The notes under the pieces were generated by a model, which was given only the letters and a program-made list of their open reading frames with translations, did not search any database and was not told the origin of the DNA. Shown here piece by piece: positions 33,292-43,273 of a stretch of DNA of 43,682 nucleotides; within the stretch, counting starts at the first letter, position 1, and each line of letters begins with the position of its first letter. This DNA comes from Bifidobacterium italicum. GTDB taxonomy: Bacteria > Actinomycetota > Actinomycetes > Actinomycetales > Bifidobacteriaceae. The DNA lies in contig NZ_MVOG01000021.1 of NCBI RefSeq assembly GCF_002286915.1, positions 1 through 43,682 of the forward strand. The letters run 5' to 3'. A program made the position numbers and the translations under genes.

Positions 33292-36200
33292 ATGTCTTTC
33301 TTCGATTTCGGCCCCATGTTCGGACAGGGGCCGCATAAGCGCCCCCATCGTTCCGACGCCGCCAACGACGATCCGATCGTGATCAACATCGAGACCGACG
33401 GCGAGGACGCCCACGCCGCCTCCGGCACGCCGCCGACCGCGCCGCCGCGCATCACGCGCCGCGCGCCGTCAGGAGGCTCGAACCGCGGCTATAAGATCCT
33501 CATCGGCGTCGTGCTCGCGCTCGCCGTCGTCGTCGGCCTGTTCTTCGCGATCGCGTCCTTCGCGACCGACGTCATGTGGTACGACCAGCTCGGCTTCTCG
33601 AGCGTCGTCTGGACGCTGCTCGGCACGCGCGTCGGCGTGTGGATCGCCTACGCGCTGCTCATGGTGCTCGTCACTTACATCGCCGCGACGCTCGCGATCC
33701 GCGCACGTCCCGACTTCGCCGACGGATCGACGATCCGCGTCAACGGCGACACGATCGAGATCGGCCGCGGCGTCTCCTCGAAGAACGCCCGGCGCGTCGC
33801 CGTCGGCGTCTCGCTCATCGCGGGGCTGCTCTTCGGTTCGCGGTTCAACTCGAACTGGTCGCAGATCCTGCTCATGTTCCACGCCAAGCGCTTCGGCGTC
33901 GCCGATCCGCAGTTCGGCATCGACAACGGTTTCTACGTCTTCGTGCTGCCGGGCCTGTCGCTGCTGCTGTCCGCGCTGTCGGTGCTGCTGTTCGTCGCGC
34001 TCGTCTTCTCGATCGTCACGCATGTGGCGATGGGCGGCATCCGCTTCACGATGCCGAAGCGCGGACGCAGCATCTTCTCGATGACGCGTCGCGCGCGCCG
34101 CCAGATCGCGATCTGGCTGATGGCGTGGATGTGCTCGTGGGCCGTCAATCAGGCGCTGTCCGTCTTCTCGACGCTCACCGCCGAAGGCGACCGCATCACC
34201 GGCGCGACCTACACGGCGGTCAACGCGTCGATCCCGATCACCTTCATCCTCGCTGCCGTCACCGCGATCGCCGGCGTCGTGCTCGGCGTGTGGCTCATGT
34301 GTTCGCCGGCGCTCACCGACGCCGCCTCGGCGAAGACGGCGCCGCTGACGAGCGCGTGGAAGGAGTGGCGCGTCCCGGCGATCACCATCGCGTCCTGCCT
34401 CGTGCTGTCGCTGCTGCTGTCGTCGCTGTGGCCGGCGCTGCTGCAGCGCTTCCGCGTCAACCCGAACGCCCAGGAGATGGAATCGACGTACATCCAGCGC
34501 AACATCGACGCGACGCGCGCCGCCTACGGGCTCGGCAACGTCAAGACCGAGGAATACAAGGCCACGACGAAGGCCGAGGCCGGTGCGCTGCAGCAGGACA
34601 CCGAGACGACGGCGCAGATCCGTCTGCTCGACCCGCAGATCGTCTCGCCGACCTTCAAGCAGCTGCAGCAGATGAAGCAGTACTACACCTTCGCGGACAC
34701 GCTGGCGGTCGACAAGTACGACATCGACGGCGTCAACCAGGACACCGTCATCGCCGCGCGCGAGATGGACCTGTCCGGCAACGACAACCGCAACTGGGTC
34801 AACGACCACACCGTGTACACGCACGGCTACGGCATCGTCGCCGCCTACGGCAACCGCGTGACGCGCGACGGCCAGCCGGAGTTCTTCGAATACGGCATCC
34901 CCACGCAGGGATACCTGACCGACACGCAGCACTACGAGCCGCGCATCTACTTCTCGCCGAACGCGCCCGAATACTCGATCGTCGGCGCGCCGGAGGGCAC
35001 GAAGTCGTGGGAGTTCGACTATCCGACCTCCGGCGCCGAGGGCGCGACGACGACCTTCGACGGTGACGGCGGCCCCAGGCTCGGCAACATCATGGCGCGC
35101 CTGCTGTACTCGATCCGCTTCGGTTCCGACCAGATCCTGTTCTCCGACCGCGTCAACGCCGATTCGCAGATCCTCTACGACCGTTCTCCCAAGGAGCGCG
35201 TCGCGAAGGTCGCGCCGTACCTCACGCTCGACGGACGCGTCTATCCGGCCGTCGTCGACGGGCGCGTCAAGTGGATCATCGACGGCTACACGACCTCCGA
35301 CCGCTACCCGTATTCGCAGATGACCGATCTGGCCTCGGCGACCGAGGATTCGACGACGGTCTCGTCGTCGTCGGTGGCCGGGTTGAGCTCGAAGCGCGCG
35401 AACTACATCCGCAACTCCGTCAAGGCGACCGTCGACGCCTACGACGGTTCGGTGGACCTGTACACGTGGGACGAGTCCGACCCGGTGCTCAAGGCGTGGC
35501 AGTCGATCTTCTCGGCGAACTACCATCCGATGTCCGAGATCTCGGGTGACCTGATGGCGCATATGCGCTATCCGGAAGGCATCTTCAAGGTACAGCGCCA
35601 GCTGCTCGCGAAGTACCATGTGACGCAGGCGAGCCAGTTCTTCTCCGGCGAGGACTTCTGGCAGACGCCGGTCGACCCGACCGAGTCGAAGGCGCAGCAG
35701 GCGCACGACGTGCTGCAGCCGCCGTACTATCTGACGCTCAAGACCGGCGGCTCGAAGGAGCCGGTGTTCTCGCTGACGAGCACCTACATCCCGGCGGGCG
35801 CGAGCACGCGCGAGATCCTCACCGGCTTCCTGTCGGTCGATTCGGACGCGGGGCGCACGAAGGGCGTCAAGGGACCCGACTACGGCACGATCAGGCTGCA
35901 GGAGCTGCCGAAGGATTCGAACGTACCGGGCCCGGGTCAGGCGCAGAACAACTTCAACGCCGACGCGGACGTCTCCAAGGAGCTCAACCTGCTCGAATCG
36001 GGTTCGACGCAGATCGAACGCGGCAATCTGCTCACGCTGCCGCTCGGCGGCGGCCTCGTCTACGTCGAGCCGGTGTACGTGAAGTCCTCCGGCCAGACGA
36101 GCTACCCGCTGCTCAAGAAGGTCCTCGTCGCCTTCGGCGACAAGGTCGGTTTCGCCGACACGCTCGACGCGGCGCTCGATCAGGTCTTCGGCGGCGATTC

Positions 36201-36459
36201 GGGAGCATCGGCCGGCGACGCGGACAACGCGGGCGGATCCGCCGCCGAGCCCGGCGACGACGGATCCGGCGGCGGCGAAACGCCGTCCGCGCCGTCCGGA
36301 TCGGGCAAGGACCCGGCCCTCAAGGAGGCGCTCGACGATGCCTCGAAGGCGCTCAAGGATTCGGACAAGGCGATGAAGTCCGGCGACTGGGGCGCCTACG
36401 GCGAGGCGCAGCGGCGCCTCGAGGAGGCGGTCAACAAGGCGCTCGAGCTCGAGGGCTGA
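33292..36459 (+). CDS. UPF0182 family membrane protein
   Basis: Large membrane protein of 1055 residues of unknown function, widespread in actinobacteria. The N-terminus (1-70) is hydrophilic. Seven or so membrane helices follow over about 70-390, with the family blocks DVMWYDQLGFSSVVWT and FNSNWSQILLMFHAKRFGVADP. The large extracytoplasmic part (about 400-960) contains PQIVSPTFKQLQQM, EFFEYGIPTQGYL and MRYPEGIFKVQRQLLAKYHV. A Gly/Asp/Ser-rich linker leads to a C-terminal helical stretch (KDPALKEALDDASKALKDSD). The ATG has a -10 box 6 nt upstream and no Shine-Dalgarno. I can say nothing firm about its role. Confidence 0.93.
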   Translation: MSFFDFGPMFGQGPHKRPHRSDAANDDPIVINIETDGEDAHAASGTPPTAPPRITRRAPSGGSNRGYKILIGVVLALAVVVGLFFAIASFATDVMWYDQLGFSSVVWTLLGTRVGVWIAYALLMVLVTYIAATLAIRARPDFADGSTIRVNGDTIEIGRGVSSKNARRVAVGVSLIAGLLFGSRFNSNWSQILLMFHAKRFGVADPQFGIDNGFYVFVLPGLSLLLSALSVLLFVALVFSIVTHVAMGGIRFTMPKRGRSIFSMTRRARRQIAIWLMAWMCSWAVNQALSVFSTLTAEGDRITGATYTAVNASIPITFILAAVTAIAGVVLGVWLMCSPALTDAASAKTAPLTSAWKEWRVPAITIASCLVLSLLLSSLWPALLQRFRVNPNAQEMESTYIQRNIDATRAAYGLGNVKTEEYKATTKAEAGALQQDTETTAQIRLLDPQIVSPTFKQLQQMKQYYTFADTLAVDKYDIDGVNQDTVIAAREMDLSGNDNRNWVNDHTVYTHGYGIVAAYGNRVTRDGQPEFFEYGIPTQGYLTDTQHYEPRIYFSPNAPEYSIVGAPEGTKSWEFDYPTSGAEGATTTFDGDGGPRLGNIMARLLYSIRFGSDQILFSDRVNADSQILYDRSPKERVAKVAPYLTLDGRVYPAVVDGRVKWIIDGYTTSDRYPYSQMTDLASATEDSTTVSSSSVAGLSSKRANYIRNSVKATVDAYDGSVDLYTWDESDPVLKAWQSIFSANYHPMSEISGDLMAHMRYPEGIFKVQRQLLAKYHVTQASQFFSGEDFWQTPVDPTESKAQQAHDVLQPPYYLTLKTGGSKEPVFSLTSTYIPAGASTREILTGFLSVDSDAGRTKGVKGPDYGTIRLQELPKDSNVPGPGQAQNNFNADADVSKELNLLESGSTQIERGNLLTLPLGGGLVYVEPVYVKSSGQTSYPLLKKVLVAFGDKVGFADTLDAALDQVFGGDSGASAGDADNAGGSAAEPGDDGSGGGETPSAPSGSGKDPALKEALDDASKALKDSDKAMKSGDWGAYGEAQRRLEEAVNKALELEG

Positions 36460-36477
36460 CGCCGGCACCGTCCGGGG

Positions 36478-36522
36478 CGTCCCCGCGCGGATCGGACCGA
36501 TCCGCGCGGGGACGCCCTTTTT
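36478..36522 (+). terminator. Rho-independent terminator after the UPF0182 gene
   Basis: Perfect 18-bp arms (CGTCCCCGCGCGGATCGG and complement) with a one-base centre, then CCCTTTTTG. Confidence 0.93.
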
Positions 36523-36566
36523 GCGTCGCACGGCGTAGCGGCGTCGGCCGAGTTCCGCGACGCGGT

Positions 36567-36572
36567 TATGCT
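36567..36572 (+). promoter_or_regulatory. -10 box of the GNAT gene
   Basis: TATGCT ends 8 nt before the ATG at 36581; AGGA in the gap may act as a very short leader's ribosome site. Confidence 0.45.
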
Positions 36573-36580
36573 AGGACGTT

Positions 36581-37096
36581 ATGATTACATACAGCTACAG
36601 GCGTGCCGGGGACGACGACGTGGACGTCATCACCGACGTCTACAACGAGGCCGTCATCGAGGGAGGCTCGACGACCGACCTGACGCCGGTGGGCTACGGC
36701 GAGCGCAAGGCATGGCTCGACAGGCACCGCGACCCTTACGCGGTGTTCGTCATCACGGCCGAGGAGGACGGCGCGCGCCGCGACATCGGCTTCGCGTCGA
36801 TCTCGGTGTTCTACGACCGTCCCGGCTATGACGGCGTGTGCAGCCTCGCCTACTACATCGCGGGGGACGCGCGCGGACGGGGCGCGGGCGCGTTCACGAT
36901 GCGCGCGCTGCTCGACGAGGCGGCCGCGCGCGGCATGCGGCGCGCCTGCACGACGATCTTCGCCGACAACGCGGCCTCCACCGGCCTGTGCGAGCGCTTC
37001 GGCTTCACCCGCTACGGTCTCATGCCCGCCGCGGCCTACGATTCGCGCGGCGCGCTGCACGCCATGAGCTACTGGTACGCCGACATCGGCCGCTGA
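36581..37096 (+). CDS. GNAT family N-acetyltransferase (phosphinothricin acetyltransferase-like)
   Basis: Acetyl-CoA dependent N-acetyltransferase of 171 residues. The acetyl-CoA loop is in AYYIAGDARGRGAGAFTMRAL (motif A), followed by the helix LDEAAARGMRRACTTIFADN and the C-terminal ASTGLCERFGFTRYG (motif B). The N-terminal VYNEAVIEGGSTTDLTPV resembles the IYN..V..s.aTfe-type opening of phosphinothricin/methionine-sulfoximine acetyltransferases, but the substrate cannot be fixed. It sits 62 nt before pth and may be read through into pth-mfd, as no terminator lies between. Confidence 0.85.
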   Translation: MITYSYRRAGDDDVDVITDVYNEAVIEGGSTTDLTPVGYGERKAWLDRHRDPYAVFVITAEEDGARRDIGFASISVFYDRPGYDGVCSLAYYIAGDARGRGAGAFTMRALLDEAAARGMRRACTTIFADNAASTGLCERFGFTRYGLMPAAAYDSRGALHAMSYWYADIGR

Positions 37097-37158
37097 CGGC
37101 GCGCGAACGAAAAACGACACCAACGAAGAACCAAGGAAGAACAGGAAAAGAGCGACAC
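37097..37158 (+). promoter_or_regulatory. Thymine-free, A-rich leader of pth
   Basis: The whole 62-nt gap between the GNAT stop and the pth ATG has no T on the plus strand. It holds AACGA-type short repeats and the ribosome site AGGAAAAG. Such a leader cannot form A-U pairs or G-U pairs internally, so it should be largely unstructured. Confidence 0.5.
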
Positions 37159-37758
37159 ATGGCATCGGACTACTGGCTCATCGCAGGACTGGGCAACCCG
37201 GGCGCGAAATACCGCAACACGCGGCACAACATCGGATTCATGACCGTCAACCTCCTCGCCGAACGCTGGAGTGTGCGCTTCGCCAACCACAAAGGGCTCG
37301 CCGACCTCGGCAAGGGGCTGATGACGATGGGGGACCGGCGCCAGAAGGTCTTCCTGTGCAAGCCGCTGACCTACATGAACGACTCGGGGCAGGCCGTCCA
37401 GTCGGTGCGCGAGTACTACCACATCGACGTCGACCACATCGTCGTCATCCACGACGACATGGACCTCGAATTCGGCCGCATCAAGCTCAAGTCGGGCGGC
37501 TCGGCCGGCGGACACAACGGCATCAAATCCATCGACCGATGCCTGCACACGCCCGACTACGCGCGCGTGCGCATGGGCGTCGGCCACGCGAGCCGCTCCG
37601 GCGACGCGCACGACAACACGATCAACTGGGTGCTCGGCGAATTCAACGCCGCGCAGAGGAAGCAGCTGCCCGAATTCCTCGCCGACGGTGCCGACGCGGC
37701 CGAGACGATCGTCTTCGACGGGCTGACGAAAGCGCAGGACCGCTTCAATGGCCGCTGA
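37159..37758 (+). CDS. pth: Peptidyl-tRNA hydrolase
   Basis: Releases tRNA from peptidyl-tRNA that drops off the ribosome; essential in most bacteria. Length 199, as expected. Active-site positions known from E. coli Pth are all present: N13 in GLGNPG, the catalytic H23 in NTRHNIGF, N74 in TYMNDSG, D99 in HDDMDLEFG and N120 in GGHNGIKS. The ATG at 37159 gives the standard short N-terminus. The 3' end overlaps mfd by 11 nt, so the two are co-translated, the usual arrangement in bifidobacteria and many Gram-positives. Confidence 0.96.
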   Translation: MASDYWLIAGLGNPGAKYRNTRHNIGFMTVNLLAERWSVRFANHKGLADLGKGLMTMGDRRQKVFLCKPLTYMNDSGQAVQSVREYYHIDVDHIVVIHDDMDLEFGRIKLKSGGSAGGHNGIKSIDRCLHTPDYARVRMGVGHASRSGDAHDNTINWVLGEFNAAQRKQLPEFLADGADAAETIVFDGLTKAQDRFNGR

Positions 37759-40700
37759 CGACACCGCAACCACCACCGTCGGCGCACACGGCACGATCGA
37801 CGGCGCGCTGACGGAACTGCGTGCACGCCTCGAGGCCGACCCCGCCTTCCACGACCTGACGCACGGCCTGATCGAAGCGGACGCCGAGGCGGGCGAGCCG
37901 ATCCTGTCCATCGGCGCGCCCGACGGCATCCGTCCGGCGCTCGCCGCCGCACGCGCCACGCTGTCGCCGATCGTCGTCGTCGTGCCGTCGGGACGCGAGG
38001 CCGAGGAACTCGTCGACGACATCCGCTCGTGGTACGACGGCGACCCGGCCGCCGTCGCCCAGCTCGAAGCATGGGAGACGCTGCCGCACGAACGTCTCTC
38101 GCCGCGCGCCGACACCGTCGCCAACCGTATGGAGGTCTTCCGCAGGCTGTGCCATCCCGAGGCGGGCAGCGCAATGTTCGGCCCCATCCGCATCCTCGTC
38201 ATGCCGGTGCGTTCGCTGATCCAGCCGGTCGTCGCCGGCATCGGCGACGTCAAGCCGCTCGTCTTCGCGCTCGGCGAGCGGATCGCGCTCGACGAGGCCG
38301 CGGCCGCGCTCGTGCGCAACGCCTACACGCGCGTTGACCTCGTCATGGACCGCGGCGAATTCGCCGTGCGCGGCGGCCTCATCGACGTCTTTCCGCCGAC
38401 GATGCCGCATCCGGTGCGCATCGAGTTCTTCGGCGACGACATCGACTCGATCCGCGAATTCCACGCCTCCGACCAGCGCACCTATGGCCCGCAGATCGAG
38501 TCCGTCTGGGCGACGCCGTGCCGTGAGGTGCAGCTCACCGAGCAGATCCGCGGGCGCGCGCGTTCGCTCGTCGGCCGCATCCCGAACGCCGACGACATGC
38601 TCGAATCGATTGCGCAGGCGATTCCCGTCGAGGGCATGGAATCGCTGCTGCCGGCCCTCGTGGACGACATGAGGCCCGTCTCGTCGATGCTGCCGAAGGA
38701 CGCCGTCGTCATGCTGTGCGACCCGGAGAAGCTGCGCCGTTCGGTCGACGACCTAGCGAAGACCGCCAATGAGTTTCTCGCGACGAGCTGGCACGTCGCC
38801 GCCGCCGGGCACGGCGCCGGTGCGCCGATTGACTTCGAGGGCGCGAACTTCCTCGACTACGACGAGGTCGTCTCCTCGCTCGCGTACAGCGAACGCGAAC
38901 TGTGGAGGATCAGCGGGTTCACCGTCGACTCGTCGTTGCCCGGGCATGTGCAGATCGATGCGCAGACGCCCAAGGCGTTCCGCGGTGACGAGCGGCGCAC
39001 CGAGCAGGGCGTACGCGCGCTGCTCGACGACGGCTACGACGTGACGGTGACGGCCGCCGCCCAAGGCACGCTGCACCGTCTTGCGCGCATGCTCAACGCC
39101 GTCGGTGTCGCCAATTTCACGGCCGTGCGCTCGCAGGCGCGCAACGGCTTCGTCGACGCGGCCGCGAAGACCGCGCTGCTCACCGAACGCGACCTGACCG
39201 GCCGCGAAAGCGTCGCCGGCGGCCCCAAGACGCCGCGCAAGCGCCGCAAGTCGATCGATCTGATGGAACTCAAGCCGGGCGACTTCGTCGTGCACGAACA
39301 GCACGGCATCGGCCGTTTCGTCGGCATGCGCCAGCGCACGACCGGATCGGGACGCAACCGCACGACGCGCGAGTACCTCGTCATCGAATACGCGCCGAGC
39401 AAACGCAACGCGCCGCCGGACAAGCTGTTCATCCCGACCGACCAGCTCGACCTCGTCAGCAAGTACATCGGCGCCGAGATCCCCAAGCTCAACAAGCTTG
39501 GCGGCTCGGATTGGGCGGCGACGAAGGCGAAGGCGAAGAAGCACGTCCACGAGATCGCGCAGAACCTCATCAAGCTGTATGCGGCGCGCCAGCGCACGAA
39601 GGGCTTCGCGTTCAGCAAGGACACGCCGTGGCAGAAGGAGCTCGAGGACGCCTTCCCGTACCAGGAGACCGCCGACCAGCTCACGACGATCGACGACGTC
39701 AAGGCGGACATGGAGAAGCTGGTGCCGATGGACCGCCTCATCTGCGGCGACGTCGGCTTCGGCAAGACCGAGATCGCCGTGCGCGCCGCTTTCAAGGCCG
39801 TGCAGGACTCCAAGCAGGTGGCCGTGCTCGTGCCGACGACACTGCTCGTCCAGCAGCACTACGAGACCTTCACCGAACGCTTCGAGGGATTCCCGGTCAC
39901 CGTCGCGGCGATGAGCCGCTTCCAGAGCACGAAGCAGATCAACGAGACGATCAAAGGACTCGCCGACGGCAGCGTCGACGTCGTCATCGGCACGCACAAG
40001 CTGCTCAACCCGAAGATCAAGTTCAAGGACCTCGGCCTCGTCATCATCGACGAGGAGCAGCGCTTCGGCGTCGAGGCGAAGGAGGCGCTCAAGGCGATCC
40101 GCACGAACGTCGACGTGCTGAGCCTGTCGGCGACGCCGATCCCGCGCACGCTTGAGATGGCCGTCACCGGCATCCGCGAGATGTCGACGCTCGCGACGCC
40201 GCCGGAGGACCGCCTGCCGGTGCTCACCTACGTCGGCGCCTACGAGGACGCGCAGGTCACGGCGGCGATCCGGCGCGAGCTGCTGCGCGGCGGTCAGGTC
40301 TTCTACATCCACAATCGCGTCGAGGACATCGACAAGAAGGCCGCGAAGCTGCACGAGCTTGTTCCCGAGGCGAGGATCGGCATCGCGCATGGCAAGATGG
40401 GACGCAAGCAACTCGACCAGATCATCCGCGACTTCTGGCATCGCGACATCGACGTGCTGTTGTGCACGACGATCGTCGAGACCGGTCTCGACATCTCGAA
40501 CGCGAACACATTGATCGTCGACCACGCCGACCGCTTCGGCCTCAGCCAGCTGCACCAGCTGCGCGGCCGCGTCGGCCGCGGCCGCGACCGCGCCTACGCG
40601 TACTTCCTGTACGACCCGGGAAGGCCGATGACCGAGCAGTCGCACGAGCGTCTCGTGACGATCGCGCAGAACACGGCGCTCGGAAGCGGCTTCGACGTGG

Positions 40701-41317
40701 CGATGAAGGACCTCGAGCTGCGCGGTACCGGCAACCTGCTGGGCGACGAGCAGAGCGGGCACATCGAAGGCGTCGGCTTCGACCTGTACGTGCGCATGGT
40801 CTCCGAGGCGATCGAGGACTACAAGGAGCCCGACCGCGTCGAGCCGCCCGTCGTCACGATCGACCTGCCCATCGAGGCGTCGATCCCGGTCGACTACATC
40901 GATTCGGACAAGCTGCGCCTCGAAGCGTACCGCAAGCTCGCAGAGGCGAGGAACGACGACGATCTCGAGGAGCTGCGCGAGGAGCTCACCGACCGCTACG
41001 GCGAGCCCCCACAGGTTTTCACGTCGCTGTTCGGCATCGCACGGCTGCGCGAGCGCGCCCGGGACCTCGGGATCACCGAGATCGTCGGCCAGGGCGGCAA
41101 ACTGCGCGTCGGCGGCATCAACGCGCCCGAATCGGTACGCATGCGCATCGAACGCATCTACAAGGGCGCGCAGTACCGGCCGCTCACGCACACCTACACG
41201 ATTCCGACGCCTTTCGCCGGATCGCTCGGATCGGGGCCGATGGATTCCGACGAGGTCATCCACTGGGTTAGCCAGCTGCTCGACGACCTCGCGTGGACGC
41301 CGAAGCCGCGCGCCTGA
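37748..41317 (+). CDS. mfd: Transcription-repair coupling factor
   Basis: Translocase that removes RNA polymerase stalled at DNA damage and recruits UvrA. Full length, 1189 residues. In order: UvrB-like N-terminal region (about 1-480), the RNA polymerase interaction domain LKPGDFVVHEQHGIGRFVG near 505-525, helicase Walker A GDVGFGKTE near 668, DEEQ (IIDEEQRFG) near 768, motif III SATPIPRT, motif VI region QLHQLRGRVGRGRDRAY, the TRG motif part GSGFDVAMKDLELRGTGNLLG, and the D7 C-terminal domain. The ATG lies inside the last codons of pth. A perfect hairpin follows about 35 nt past the stop. Confidence 0.97.
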   Translation: MAADDTATTTVGAHGTIDGALTELRARLEADPAFHDLTHGLIEADAEAGEPILSIGAPDGIRPALAAARATLSPIVVVVPSGREAEELVDDIRSWYDGDPAAVAQLEAWETLPHERLSPRADTVANRMEVFRRLCHPEAGSAMFGPIRILVMPVRSLIQPVVAGIGDVKPLVFALGERIALDEAAAALVRNAYTRVDLVMDRGEFAVRGGLIDVFPPTMPHPVRIEFFGDDIDSIREFHASDQRTYGPQIESVWATPCREVQLTEQIRGRARSLVGRIPNADDMLESIAQAIPVEGMESLLPALVDDMRPVSSMLPKDAVVMLCDPEKLRRSVDDLAKTANEFLATSWHVAAAGHGAGAPIDFEGANFLDYDEVVSSLAYSERELWRISGFTVDSSLPGHVQIDAQTPKAFRGDERRTEQGVRALLDDGYDVTVTAAAQGTLHRLARMLNAVGVANFTAVRSQARNGFVDAAAKTALLTERDLTGRESVAGGPKTPRKRRKSIDLMELKPGDFVVHEQHGIGRFVGMRQRTTGSGRNRTTREYLVIEYAPSKRNAPPDKLFIPTDQLDLVSKYIGAEIPKLNKLGGSDWAATKAKAKKHVHEIAQNLIKLYAARQRTKGFAFSKDTPWQKELEDAFPYQETADQLTTIDDVKADMEKLVPMDRLICGDVGFGKTEIAVRAAFKAVQDSKQVAVLVPTTLLVQQHYETFTERFEGFPVTVAAMSRFQSTKQINETIKGLADGSVDVVIGTHKLLNPKIKFKDLGLVIIDEEQRFGVEAKEALKAIRTNVDVLSLSATPIPRTLEMAVTGIREMSTLATPPEDRLPVLTYVGAYEDAQVTAAIRRELLRGGQVFYIHNRVEDIDKKAAKLHELVPEARIGIAHGKMGRKQLDQIIRDFWHRDIDVLLCTTIVETGLDISNANTLIVDHADRFGLSQLHQLRGRVGRGRDRAYAYFLYDPGRPMTEQSHERLVTIAQNTALGSGFDVAMKDLELRGTGNLLGDEQSGHIEGVGFDLYVRMVSEAIEDYKEPDRVEPPVVTIDLPIEASIPVDYIDSDKLRLEAYRKLAEARNDDDLEELREELTDRYGEPPQVFTSLFGIARLRERARDLGITEIVGQGGKLRVGGINAPESVRMRIERIYKGAQYRPLTHTYTIPTPFAGSLGSGPMDSDEVIHWVSQLLDDLAWTPKPRA

Positions 41318-41352
41318 CGCACGGCGCAGCCGACGGGTAGACCAGATATCGC

Positions 41353-41385
41353 GAAGGCCGCACAGGGCATTCCTGTGCGGCCTTC
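41353..41385. terminator. Bidirectional terminator between mfd and the ABC importer operon
   Basis: Perfect 14-bp arms GAAGGCCGCACAGG / CCTGTGCGGCCTTC with the 5-nt loop GCATT. Confidence 0.92.
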
Positions 41386-41445
41386 ACGATGTATCGGCGC
41401 ATCGGGCACTATGACCGGCGCTAACTGTGGTTGTCGACGGTTCCG

Positions 41446-42171
41446 TCACCCGCGCAATGCGCGGTGCAGCCGTTCCTCGAGCGCCTGATGGTTGTACGGA
41501 CGTCCCTGGACGTCGAGCCTCGAGCGGTCGGCGCGCACCTCGTCGCGGATGCGGCCGTCGGCGAGCACGAGGATGCGGTCGGCGAGCCGCACCGCCTCGG
41601 CGATGTCATGGGTGACGAGCACCGTCGCGAAGCCGAGCCGCGCGCGCAGCCCGGCGAGCAGGTCCTGCATGTCGAGCCGCGTGAGCGCGTCGAGCGCGCC
41701 GAAGGGCTCGTCGAGCAGCAGCAGCCGCGGACGGCGCGTCAACGCCCGGGCGAGCGAGACACGCTGCCGCTGGCCGCCGGACAGCTCAGCCGGCAGTTTG
41801 TCTGTGGCGTCGGCCAGCTGCACCTGATCGAGCGCGCGCACGGCGAGCGCCTTGCGTTCGCGGCGTGTCATGCGGCCGCGGTCGGCGTCGATGCCGAGCG
41901 TCACGTTGTCCCAGATGCGCAGCCACGGGACGAGTCTCGCGTCCTGAAAGCCGAAGGCGACGCGCGGCTCGGTGCGCACGTGGCCGCGGTCCGCGTCGAT
42001 CAGACCGGCGATGATGCGCAGCAGCGTCGACTTGCCGCAGCCGGAGCGGCCGATGAGTGCGACGGTCTCGCCTGCGTTGACGCGCAGGTCCACGTCGTCG
42101 AGCACGATGCGTCCGTCGAAGGCCTTGCATACGTCGTCGATCGCGACGGCGGCCGTCATGTCGCCACTCAT
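41446..42171 (-). CDS. ABC importer ATPase, SsuB/TauB/NrtD type
   Basis: ATP-binding subunit of an organic-ion importer, 241 residues. Walker [10 protein letters not shown] (41-49), Q-loop [11 protein letters not shown], signature [15 protein letters not shown], Walker [13 protein letters not shown] and H-loop [11 protein letters not shown] are all intact. The FQDxxLxPW pattern is typical of the nitrate/sulfonate/taurine group. The ATG at 42171 overlaps the stop of the lipoprotein gene as ATGA, and no good Shine-Dalgarno precedes it, so translation depends on coupling. Met5 at 42159 is an alternative start. The substrate is unknown. Confidence 0.9.
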   Translation of the reverse strand: MSGDMTAAVAIDDVCKAFDGRIVLDDVDLRVNAGETVALIGRSGCGKSTLLRIIAGLIDADRGHVRTEPRVAFGFQDARLVPWLRIWDNVTLGIDADRGRMTRRERKALAVRALDQVQLADATDKLPAELSGGQRQRVSLARALTRRPRLLLLDEPFGALDALTRLDMQDLLAGLRARLGFATVLVTHDIAEAVRLADRILVLADGRIRDEVRADRSRLDVQGRPYNHQALEERLHRALRG

Positions 42172-43148
42172 GCGCCGCAGTCCATCGTCGCGGCGGCGAT
42201 GTCGGGCATCGTGTCGATGAAGCCGAAGTCCACGTATTCGCGGGCCTGCGCCTCGAGCATCGCGCGGCCGTCGGCGTCGATCGGCAGGATCGTCGGCACG
42301 TCGAAGTGCGCGATCTGGTTGGCGACCTCCTCGGATGCGCCGAAGTGCCGGTAGGCGTCGGTGATGATCGCGGGGCGCTTCGCCGCGGCCTCGGACTCCC
42401 TGACGAGCGCCCGGTACATCGCCTTGACGGCTTCGGGGTGCTTCGTCGCGAAGTCGCGCGAGACGATGTGGATCGAGACGTTGTGGTTGTCGTAGTCCTT
42501 GCCGTTGGCGAGCAGCTTCGCGCCCGGCGTGGCCATCGCCGCTGCGAGGTTCTGGTCGAAGGAGGAGAGCGCGTCGATCTGCCCGGAGGTGAAGGCCGCC
42601 TGGAAGTTGCTCGGGCTCATCTCGACGACGTCGACGTCGTCGACGTCCACGCCGCTGCCCTCGAGCGCCTTGTGCAGCACGTAGTCGCCGGTGCCGCCGC
42701 GTTTGATGATCGCGACCTTCCTGCCCTTGAGGTCGTCGAGTGATTCGACGCCGGAACCGGGGGCGGCGACGATGCCCTGTGAGTTGCCGTCGTAGTATTC
42801 GATTGCGAAGGCCGTCCACGGCTGGCCCTGCGCGATGAAGTTGATGAACGATCCGGTGCCGGTGCTCGTTGCGTCGGCGTTGCCGGACAGGACGGCGGCG
42901 TAGGCGTCGGTCGGATTGTACGGACCGGTGAAGTCGACGTTCGTCGGGCCCATCGTCTCGTCGAGGAAGGGCTCGTCGCGCACCGTCGTCAGGTAGTTCG
43001 CCGTGGAGAGGTAGGCGACGCGCATCGTGGCGTCGTCGCCCGCCTGCGACGACGTGCCGCACGCCGCGGCGCCGGCGAGCAGCGCGGCGGCGCAGAAGGC
43101 GGCGAGCAGACGGCGTGGACGGCGGTGGGATCGGGATGTGGATGACAT
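42168..43148 (-). CDS. ABC importer substrate-binding lipoprotein, NMT1/SsuA type
   Basis: Extracytoplasmic solute-binding protein of 326 residues. The signal peptide (basic SHRRPRRLL then a hydrophobic core) ends in a lipobox AGAAAC with the lipidated Cys at 30. The mature part has the periplasmic-binding type II fold seen in SsuA/TauA/NMT1 proteins: [20 protein letters not shown] at the start, [34 protein letters not shown] and [17 protein letters not shown]. Candidate substrates are sulfonates, nitrate, or pyrimidine precursors; the sequence does not decide. AAGGAGG stands 5 nt before the ATG at 43148, the strongest ribosome site of the operon. Confidence 0.88.
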   Translation of the reverse strand: MSSTSRSHRRPRRLLAAFCAAALLAGAAACGTSSQAGDDATMRVAYLSTANYLTTVRDEPFLDETMGPTNVDFTGPYNPTDAYAAVLSGNADATSTGTGSFINFIAQGQPWTAFAIEYYDGNSQGIVAAPGSGVESLDDLKGRKVAIIKRGGTGDYVLHKALEGSGVDVDDVDVVEMSPSNFQAAFTSGQIDALSSFDQNLAAAMATPGAKLLANGKDYDNHNVSIHIVSRDFATKHPEAVKAMYRALVRESEAAAKRPAIITDAYRHFGASEEVANQIAHFDVPTILPIDADGRAMLEAQAREYVDFGFIDTMPDIAAATMDCGA

Positions 43149-43273
43149 GGTGCCTCCTTGGGGCGTGGCCGCATGACCGCATGGTCGTGCCGCGGCCGGT
43201 TTCGATGGTCGGATGTGGTGATCCTGAGAAAAGGCGGTGCCTGCGGGAAAACCGGATGAGGGGGAGCGGGACG

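Noticed and set aside
41318..41445. tRNA gene between mfd and the ABC importer
   Set aside because: The only structure is a single perfect hairpin; no cloverleaf arms, TTCGAAT-type T loop or CCA end can be placed. No tRNA was found in other gaps either.
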